A stretch of DNA of 64,000 nt from contig NZ_JAKOGG010000015.1 in assembly GCF_022321485.1 (NCBI RefSeq), forward strand, positions 1 through 64,000. Direction: 5' to 3'. This document shows, piece after piece, positions 57,767-64,000 of the stretch. The position numbers were made by a program, and so were the translations under genes. Positions within the stretch are counted from its first letter, which is position 1; each line of letters starts with the position of its first letter. This DNA is from Shewanella electrica (GTDB lineage: Bacteria > Pseudomonadota > Gammaproteobacteria > Enterobacterales > Shewanellaceae). Below the pieces are notes generated by a model. It saw nothing but the letters and a program-made list of their open reading frames with translations, did no database searches and had not been told where the DNA came from.

Positions 57767-60700
57767 ATGATGAATTTAACCCTATTGGTCGCCACGATCG
57801 CGCTTTGTTATGTCTGTTTACTGTGTTTGTTAGCTTGGGGCGCTGAGCGTTGGTTTGGTAATTTCACCAAAAAAATGCAGCACTGGATCTACTCCCTTAG
57901 CTTAGCGGTCTATTGCTCCTCGTGGAGTTTTCTCGGCACCGTTGGTCAATCGGTGAATGATTTTTGGTCGTTTGTGCCGATTTTTGTCGGGCCAATTCTG
58001 GTGTTTATGCTTGGCTTTGGCTTGTTGCGCAAAATGGTGATTGTCTCCAAAGCGCAGAATATTACTTCGGTGGCTGACTTTATCGCGGCACGTTACGGTA
58101 AGTCGCAGCCGCTGGCGGTGCTGGTCACCTTGATTGCCATGTTCGGTATCATGCCGTATATCGCATTGCAGCTTAAAGCCATGGTGTTTGGTTTTAACTT
58201 GTTCCAGCCCAGTGGTGAGCCGCTTAATGGCTCGCTGGTCGCGCTAGCCATCTCAGTCTGGCTTGCCATTTTTGCCATTCTGTTTGGCACGCGCAAACTA
58301 GATGCTACTGAGCATAACCCCGGCATGATGCTTGCCATTGCCTTTGAGTCGCTCATTAAATTAACCGCTTTTTTGCTGCTGGGCTTGGTGGTGGTGTTTG
58401 GCGTGTTTGGCGGTTTTGGTCCGCTGTGGCATCAGGCGACCGAAGCGGGCATTGTGCAACATCCGAACATGCGCTTGGAGCTGATCGTTCCTGAAATGCT
58501 GGTGGGCATGGCGGCGTTTTTGTGTATGCCGCGCATGTTCCATGTGATGGTGGTGGAAGCGCAAAACGACCGCAATTTGCGTAAAGCGCGTTGGGTATTT
58601 CCTATCTATTTGGTGCTGTTTGGCAGTTTGGTGGGGCCGTTGGCGCTGGCAGGTAAACTGCTACTGGGTGACACCGTGATGCCAGATACCTACGTGATCA
58701 ATTTGCCGTTGGCGATGGGCAAAGAGTGGCTGGCGGTGATTGCGCTGTTGGGCACGATGTCGGCAGCCACCAGCATGGTGATTGTGGCGGTGGTGACCAT
58801 CAGCATCATGATCAGTAACGAATGGTTGGTGCCAGTGTTATTGCGCACTGGGCAGATCAAACGTAGCAACTTTAGCCAATTCTCCACGCAACTGTTGTAT
58901 GTGCGGCGTATCTCGATTGTGCTGATTTTGGCGATGGGCTACGTGGCTTATCTGAGTTTTCAGCACAATGATTCGTTATCGCATCTTGGTATGTTGGCGT
59001 TCGGTGCTTTCGCGCAGTTGTCGCCAGCGTTAGTGGGTGGTTTGTATTGGAAGCGCGGTAATCGTTCTGGCGTCATGCTCGGGTTGGCGCTGGGCTTTGG
59101 TGCTTGGGCGGTGTTGTTATTCCGCGAAGCGGCGATTTCTGGCGAGCTGTTTACCTCCGGTCTGTCAACCTTTACCGACGTGACCCCCAAAATTCACGAC
59201 ATTCTGACCGCGTTAATCGTTAACTGGGTGTTCTATATTCTGGGGTCGGCATGGTTCCGTGCCGGGGTGGTGGAGCGGATTCAAGCCAGTGCGTTTGTGG
59301 TGCCGGGACAACTGCGTAACAGCGGTAACCGCCGCGCCGTACAGATCAGCCAGCAAGATTTGTTGATCCTTGCCAGCCGTTTTGTCAGTCCAACCCGCGC
59401 CTATGAGAGCTTCTCGCGTTTCTCGCCAGAGGCAGTACGCAGTGACAGTTGGCACAAGTCCGCCTCGCGCGGGTTGATCAACCACACCGAGCATCTGCTC
59501 GCTGGGGTACTGGGTGCCTCGAGTGCTGCGGTGGTGATGGATTCGGTGCTTGAAGGACGCGACCTAGCGCTGGATGAAGTGTTCAGCTTAGTGGACGACG
59601 CCTCATCGCAGGTGTTGCTCAGTCAAGACATGCTCCGCGCCGCCATTGAACACGCTAACGAAGGTATGAGCGTGGTTGATAAGGAACTCAACTTGGTGGC
59701 GTGGAATTACCGTTACGAAGAGTTGTACCGCTATCCGAAAGACTTTCTCCAGCCCGGTATGCCCATTGCCAAGGTGATCCGCTTCAACGCTGCCCGCGGA
59801 TATTGTGGTGTGGGTAGCATTGATGAGCACGTAGAAAAACGGCTCAATCACATGCGAGCGGGTACGGCACATAGTTCAGAGCGGCAGCGTAAAGATGGCA
59901 AGGTCATCAAAATCCAAGGCAACCCAATGCCGGACGGCGGTTTTGTTATGACGTTTACCGACATCACTCAGTACCGTGAGCAGCAAAAGGCGTTACAAGC
60001 CTCGAACGAAAACTTGGAGGCAAGGGTTCGTGAACGTACCTACGAACTGGCGTTGCTGAATAGCCAATTGTTGGAAGCCAAATCACAGGAGGAGATGGCT
60101 AACGCCTCGAAAAGTCGTTTCCTTGCGGCGGTGGGGCATGATTTGATGCAGCCTCTTAACGCGGCGCGACTGTTCACCGCTTCATTAAATCAACATCCAA
60201 ATGTGCCGCCAGATGTGCAGCAGACGCTAAGCCACATTAATGGCTCTTTGAAAAATGCGGGCGAGTTACTCACCGATTTGCTCGATATTTCACGCTTGGA
60301 TTCCGGCAAAGTGGATGTGAAACGGCGTGATTTTTCGATTTCCGAGATCTTAGCCACCATGGCGGTGGAGTTTGAGGCGATGTCGAAGGATTACAGCATT
60401 AGCTTTGCGGTGGTGCCGTGCGAAGTCACGGTTAACTCCGACCCGTCATTGCTGCGCCGTGTTATTCAAAACTTTCTCACCAATGCTTTCCGTTATGCCA
60501 AAGGGGGCAAAGTGTTGTTGGGCTGTCGTCACCGTCATGACAGCATTGAAATCCAAGTGCTTGATACCGGCTGCGGCATTGAAGCTGACAAGCTCAAAGC
60601 GATTTTCCAAGAGTTTAAGCGCATCGATAATCCCCACTCCAAAAGTGCGAATGGCTTAGGTTTAGGGCTGGCGATTGCCGAACGTATCAGCAAGGTACTT

Positions 60701-61195
60701 GATCATGAGATTAAGGTGCACTCTATCCATGGTCGTGGCTCGGTGTTTTCGGTGACGGTGCCGATTGGTGCCAGTATCACCGCACCGAAGAAACCCATCG
60801 CCCCAGCGGTACGAACGTTGGCGGGCGTACAAGTGCTGTGTATTGATAACGAAGAGTCGATTCTGGCGGGCTTAGAAAGCTTATTAACTCGTTGGAAATG
60901 CGAAGTGGTTTGTGCCAACGACATTGATGACGCGCGTATCAAACTGGGGTTGAAAGGTGTGGCGCCTGATATTGTGCTGGCCGACTACCATTTGGATGAT
61001 GGCAAAAATGGCCTCGATGCCATGAATGCCATCCGCGCTGCTTACGGTGAGTCATTACCGGGGATTTTAATCACCGCCAATACGAATAAGGCGGTGATCG
61101 ACGAGGTGGAACAATTGGGTTACCACTATATGGCGAAGATGGTTAAGCCTGCGGCTCTGCGGGCGCTAATTTCAAGCTTGGTGAAACGTCGCTAA
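57767..61195 (+). CDS. crbS: SSS-transporter-fused hybrid sensor histidine kinase CrbS
   Basis: CrbS-type kinases have a sodium/solute symporter domain fused to a kinase and, with the response regulator CrbR, activate acs. The 1142-residue protein has about 13 membrane segments (residues 1-490), a PAS domain (about 625-740), a coiled coil, a HisKA box with H791 (AAVGHDLMQPLNAARLF), a HATPase domain with GLGLGLAIAERISK, and a C-terminal receiver with Asp1073 (VLADYHLDDG). The receiver marks it as a hybrid kinase. It is divergent from acs; crbR is not in the window. Confidence 0.92.
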   Translation: MMNLTLLVATIALCYVCLLCLLAWGAERWFGNFTKKMQHWIYSLSLAVYCSSWSFLGTVGQSVNDFWSFVPIFVGPILVFMLGFGLLRKMVIVSKAQNITSVADFIAARYGKSQPLAVLVTLIAMFGIMPYIALQLKAMVFGFNLFQPSGEPLNGSLVALAISVWLAIFAILFGTRKLDATEHNPGMMLAIAFESLIKLTAFLLLGLVVVFGVFGGFGPLWHQATEAGIVQHPNMRLELIVPEMLVGMAAFLCMPRMFHVMVVEAQNDRNLRKARWVFPIYLVLFGSLVGPLALAGKLLLGDTVMPDTYVINLPLAMGKEWLAVIALLGTMSAATSMVIVAVVTISIMISNEWLVPVLLRTGQIKRSNFSQFSTQLLYVRRISIVLILAMGYVAYLSFQHNDSLSHLGMLAFGAFAQLSPALVGGLYWKRGNRSGVMLGLALGFGAWAVLLFREAAISGELFTSGLSTFTDVTPKIHDILTALIVNWVFYILGSAWFRAGVVERIQASAFVVPGQLRNSGNRRAVQISQQDLLILASRFVSPTRAYESFSRFSPEAVRSDSWHKSASRGLINHTEHLLAGVLGASSAAVVMDSVLEGRDLALDEVFSLVDDASSQVLLSQDMLRAAIEHANEGMSVVDKELNLVAWNYRYEELYRYPKDFLQPGMPIAKVIRFNAARGYCGVGSIDEHVEKRLNHMRAGTAHSSERQRKDGKVIKIQGNPMPDGGFVMTFTDITQYREQQKALQASNENLEARVRERTYELALLNSQLLEAKSQEEMANASKSRFLAAVGHDLMQPLNAARLFTASLNQHPNVPPDVQQTLSHINGSLKNAGELLTDLLDISRLDSGKVDVKRRDFSISEILATMAVEFEAMSKDYSISFAVVPCEVTVNSDPSLLRRVIQNFLTNAFRYAKGGKVLLGCRHRHDSIEIQVLDTGCGIEADKLKAIFQEFKRIDNPHSKSANGLGLGLAIAERISKVLDHEIKVHSIHGRGSVFSVTVPIGASITAPKKPIAPAVRTLAGVQVLCIDNEESILAGLESLLTRWKCEVVCANDIDDARIKLGLKGVAPDIVLADYHLDDGKNGLDAMNAIRAAYGESLPGILITANTNKAVIDEVEQLGYHYMAKMVKPAALRALISSLVKRR

Positions 61196-61913
61196 GCGGC
61201 TCAGTTTTGGCGGCGCTTTGCCACGGCCGATAACATACGCCGTACCAGCAGGTGGCGACCAACCATGCGAGCCACAAGCTGGTGAGATCGTGGCTCAGAA
61301 AGTGGGCGCCGCGTAATTCTTGCGTGACTGCGAAGGTGACGCCTAACGCCGTTGCCAGTATTAATAAGGGTTTGCGCCACGCGGGTTTATTCACGCGGGC
61401 GAAGTAGTACATTGCCACCCAGGCAAAAGCACCGCTAGAGTGACCGCCTGGATAACATTGTCCGAGTGTTTGTTGGCTAAATAGGCTGTTGGGAAACATC
61501 ACCAACGGTTTGTCGCCGCCGAACATAGCAAGATCCCATGGACAACTGACATTGGTGAGCGATTTACCATAGCGCACCAACACAATGGTGCTGGCGACAC
61601 TGAGCAGTACCATCAACAAACTACGGCGATAATGGCGCCATTGCGGCCGTAGCTGGCTAGCAATAGTTGCCACGATCAACAGTAGCGACATCAAAGTGAC
61701 CAGTTGTTTACCGCCATTATGTAGCACTTGTTCAAATAACCTTTGATGACGTAGCGGCCACGGCGCACCACCTTGCAAGTGAAACAGCCAGTTGGCTAAT
61801 AAAACATCAATGTGCCAGCGGTTGAGCGCACTTAACACTAACACACCCATCACCAAGGGAACACCGAGCTGCTTTGCGCTCCAACGAGCGGTCGAAAAAG
61901 GTTGCTGTATCAA
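61143..61913 (-). CDS. PAP2 family phosphatase, inner membrane
   Basis: The 256-residue protein has about six membrane segments and three PAP2 motifs: KSLTNVSCPWDL (first motif, with C in place of the usual R of K-x6-RP), PGGHSSGAFA, and RGAHFLSHDLTS. Members dephosphorylate lipid phosphates such as undecaprenyl pyrophosphate or phosphatidate; the substrate here is not certain. Its C-terminus overlaps the end of crbS by 53 bases on the opposite strand (61143-61195), so the two genes converge. Confidence 0.85.
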   Translation of the reverse strand: MIQQPFSTARWSAKQLGVPLVMGVLVLSALNRWHIDVLLANWLFHLQGGAPWPLRHQRLFEQVLHNGGKQLVTLMSLLLIVATIASQLRPQWRHYRRSLLMVLLSVASTIVLVRYGKSLTNVSCPWDLAMFGGDKPLVMFPNSLFSQQTLGQCYPGGHSSGAFAWVAMYYFARVNKPAWRKPLLILATALGVTFAVTQELRGAHFLSHDLTSLWLAWLVATCWYGVCYRPWQSAAKTEPLSDVSPSLKLAPAEPQA

Positions 61914-62295
61914 GGCGTGTATCCAGTAAGAAACTAATGCAACCGATTCTGGAGCGAATAAATTAAGGTTTTCTTAAGTGCAGGCGCACGGCGGCGTGGG
62001 TGGTTTTATTAGACCACTACATATAGCACAGGACAGGACTATTCTGCCTTAAGTGACACCTTGGCGGTTGTTAAACGCGTCCTGAACTTTGTTGTGTCCA
62101 GCTTGCTTCGTCGCCCAAGCGTCACAGGCCGCGCCTAGTTTAATCTGAACAAAAATCAAACATCAAAGATCATCAGCCCCTAACGAGATGCAACAATATT
62201 TGATTGTCGCAGGTTGAGTTTGCGTGAAAACTGACTAAGTTTTAAAGGACAATCTGTTTCAGCTGTTGCTTGTCATTCAGCAACATTGGGGGCTC
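61914..62295. other. Gene-free region between PAP2 and the GGDEF-EAL gene
   Basis: Apart from the repeat half-copy (62064-62182), the 380 bases show no gene. The promoter of the downstream regulator must lie after 62182; AACTGACTAAG-type sequences there give no clear -10/-35. Confidence 0.5.
62064..62182 (-). repeat. Partial copy of the MITE-like element (left half, reverse orientation)
   Basis: The segment matches the reverse complement of the left half of the element at 44113-44379: TTAAACGC.TCCTGAACTTTGTTG, CCAGCTTGCTT, CAAGCGTC.CAGGC and CTGAACAAAAATCAAACA, ending in the degraded inverted end CAGCCCCTA. The other half is missing. It lies in the gap between the PAP2 gene and the GGDEF-EAL gene. 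Confidence 0.75.
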
Positions 62296-64000
62296 ATGGA
62301 CGACGAATTATTTATCTTTTCGCCAGAGGTTGCAGCAAAAAACGGTGACGTTGAATCATCGCGTGCTTGGCATGTGCTTTCAGTGGAGGATGATGCCAAC
62401 TATCAAGCCAGCTTGGTCAATATTCTTGAAGGATACGTGGTCAAGCAACAAGCTATTCATATGCATACTGCGGTTAGCGCTGCCCATGCGGCCGAAGTGA
62501 TTGCTGCCACGCCAGAGCTGTCGGTCGTGCTATTGGATGTGGTCATGGAGGACGACGATGCGGGCTTGCGGTTAGTGGACACCATTCGGCATGTCATTGG
62601 TAACAGCACGTTACGGGTGATTTTGCTCACCGGTCAAGCAGGCATGGCGCCCTTTACCGATGTCATGCAACGTTATGATATTGATGAGTATTGGCAAAAA
62701 ACCGATCTTACCGCCGATAAAATCCGCAGCGTAGTTGCTGCACACATTCGTACTTGGAGCGCGTATCACGAACTAGAACAAGCGCGCAAAGGGCTGACAA
62801 TGGTGGTGGAAGCCTCGCGAGAGCTGTCACGTCTTAGCGATATTAAAGAGTACGCTAATTTGCTGCTGGCGAAAGTGAGCCGCATTATTGACGCCAGTAT
62901 CGGCGGCATTATCTGCGCGCAACGTGATGATATAGCGCATCTCAGTGAATATAAAGTTGTCAGCCATTCGGGGATATTTAGCGAACTATGCCAAACCAGT
63001 GTGCAAACCCTTGGTCAGCTACCAGTACCTTACTGTGAACGGCTTAACCCACTCATTGCTCGCTGTCACCAACTTAAACAGCATCAGTTTGACGACAATT
63101 TCAGTGTGCTGTATTTCGCGGCGGATAAAGTCAATGACGCCAGTAAATTCATGATGGTGGTGGAGTCGCAAACGCCGTTAAGTGATTACCACATTAACCT
63201 GCTCAAAGTATTTAGTGAGAACGTGAGCAATGGCTTCAACAACATTCTGCTTTGTAATCGCCTTAGTGAACTCGCCTACTATGACGCTGAGCTGCATATT
63301 CCTAATCGGGCGTGGATGCAGCGCTTTATCAATAATCTGTCGCAGGACGAACGGCAAAATGCGCTGATTTTGGCAATTACCATTCGTGACTATTACGACT
63401 TGGTGTTGAGTATTCCAACAACGTCTTTTGCTGAGGTCTTGTCTCAGTTTTATCAAGCCATTGGTACAGCGATGCCGACGGAACGATACATTGCCCGCGT
63501 CAACGATGATTGCTTTGCGGTAATGCTGCATAAAACGGATCTGCTACAGCCACAACCCTTAGTGGAACTTGACCATGTGGAAATCAGTGCCGACCGCATG
63601 CAATTGCATATTGAAGTGAATACGGTGTTGATGGATTTAGCCCTACTTAATGGGGAGGACGCAGATAGCATCATCCATCTACTTAGTTCTACCGTGCAGC
63701 ACGGTCGTAAATCCCATCATCATTACACGGAATATACCAACGAGTTTCGCGCCGATATTTTAGCGCGGCATAAGTTGTTGCAAGGCTTGAATTGCGCCAT
63801 AGATGAGCAGCAGTTGGTGCTGGCATTGCAGCCTAAGGTGCGTTTAAGTGATGAGTCCGTTGTCGGGTTTGAAGCATTGCTGCGCTGGAAGCTACCGTCT
63901 GGTGAGGTGGTGTCTCCGGGGGCATTTATCCCCATCGCCGAGATGTCTGGCCTGATCAACAAAGTGGATAATCATGTGTTTCATCTCACGCTCGCAGCGC
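62296..64000 (+). CDS. Response regulator with DUF3369, degenerate GGDEF and EAL domains (partial)
   Basis: The frame from ATG 62296 (behind GGGGG) is open to the window end, 568 codons. It has a receiver domain with D81 in VVLLDVVMEDDD, a GAF-like DUF3369 region (about 150-330), a degenerate GGDEF domain (ELHIPNRAWM; the motif site reads NDDCF instead of GGDEF) and an EAL domain whose start is intact (FEALLRWKLPSGE, PIAEMSGLI). It should be a c-di-GMP phosphodiesterase controlled by phosphorylation; the C-terminus is missing so catalytic EAL residues cannot all be checked. No kinase gene is in the window. Confidence 0.88.
   Translation, partial: MDDELFIFSPEVAAKNGDVESSRAWHVLSVEDDANYQASLVNILEGYVVKQQAIHMHTAVSAAHAAEVIAATPELSVVLLDVVMEDDDAGLRLVDTIRHVIGNSTLRVILLTGQAGMAPFTDVMQRYDIDEYWQKTDLTADKIRSVVAAHIRTWSAYHELEQARKGLTMVVEASRELSRLSDIKEYANLLLAKVSRIIDASIGGIICAQRDDIAHLSEYKVVSHSGIFSELCQTSVQTLGQLPVPYCERLNPLIARCHQLKQHQFDDNFSVLYFAADKVNDASKFMMVVESQTPLSDYHINLLKVFSENVSNGFNNILLCNRLSELAYYDAELHIPNRAWMQRFINNLSQDERQNALILAITIRDYYDLVLSIPTTSFAEVLSQFYQAIGTAMPTERYIARVNDDCFAVMLHKTDLLQPQPLVELDHVEISADRMQLHIEVNTVLMDLALLNGEDADSIIHLLSSTVQHGRKSHHHYTEYTNEFRADILARHKLLQGLNCAIDEQQLVLALQPKVRLSDESVVGFEALLRWKLPSGEVVSPGAFIPIAEMSGLINKVDNHVFHLTLAA

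Overview
The window reads as ordinary chromosome of a gammaproteobacterium of the Shewanella type (order Alteromonadales). The evidence is close sequence similarity to E. coli for the core genes, several small families typical of Shewanella and Vibrio (DUF2897, DUF3334, DUF3466, DUF3802), an acs gene divergent from a transporter-fused sensor kinase, and E. coli-like gene orders (uvrY-uvrC-pgsA-tRNA-Gly-tRNA-Cys; fabA next to a Lon-like protease gene). The genus call is an inference. No prophage, CRISPR array, intact transposase gene or rRNA operon was seen.

Layout. 0-9 kb, mostly minus strand: a relic of a diguanylate cyclase, DUF2897-kdsB, carbonic anhydrase can, a cell-wall/lysine cluster (ArsC-like, dapE, M15 peptidase), the PTS operon ptsH-ptsI-crr, and a chemoreceptor. 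9-24 kb: DUF3334, an RNA m5C methyltransferase, AraC regulator plus LysE exporter, ppiC, a FAN1-like nuclease, two initiator tRNA genes, rlmKL, uup, a surface-type DUF3466 protein, rmf, and fabA with clear FadR and FabR sites, followed by the Lon-like protease. 24-31.6 kb: tRNA-Ser, uvrY-uvrC-pgsA, tRNA-Gly/Cys, an L,D-transpeptidase and MepK murein endopeptidase pair, rplY. 31.7-43 kb: tamA-tamB, a secreted isoaspartyl peptidase, a CBS protein, hrpA. 43-49 kb: two adjacent ABC transporter gene sets on the minus strand, yceH and cvfB. 49-55.5 kb: a polyamine cluster with a long leader and small ORF, then speE, speA, a eukaryotic-type S-adenosylmethionine decarboxylase and pdxH; then yceI and DUF3802. 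55.5-64 kb: acs divergent from crbS, a PAP2 phosphatase, and a REC-DUF3369-GGDEF-EAL protein cut by the window end.

The least expected signal is a family of small non-coding elements of about 263 bp with matching inverted ends, present as two full and three partial copies. At the best copy the flanks show a TA duplication in a CTAG target, the signature of IS630/Tc1-mariner type MITEs. This copy sits exactly at a stop/start overlap of an ABC transporter operon and has removed the start codon of the last gene. Another has the stop codon of the FAN1-like gene at its edge, and a third separates the L,D-transpeptidase from mepK.

Other points of interest are the leader ORF upstream of the polyamine genes, the palindromes between acs and crbS, and the disrupted GGDEF fragment at the left edge. 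Most of the window is conserved housekeeping DNA and I do not see a wholly new multigene system in it.
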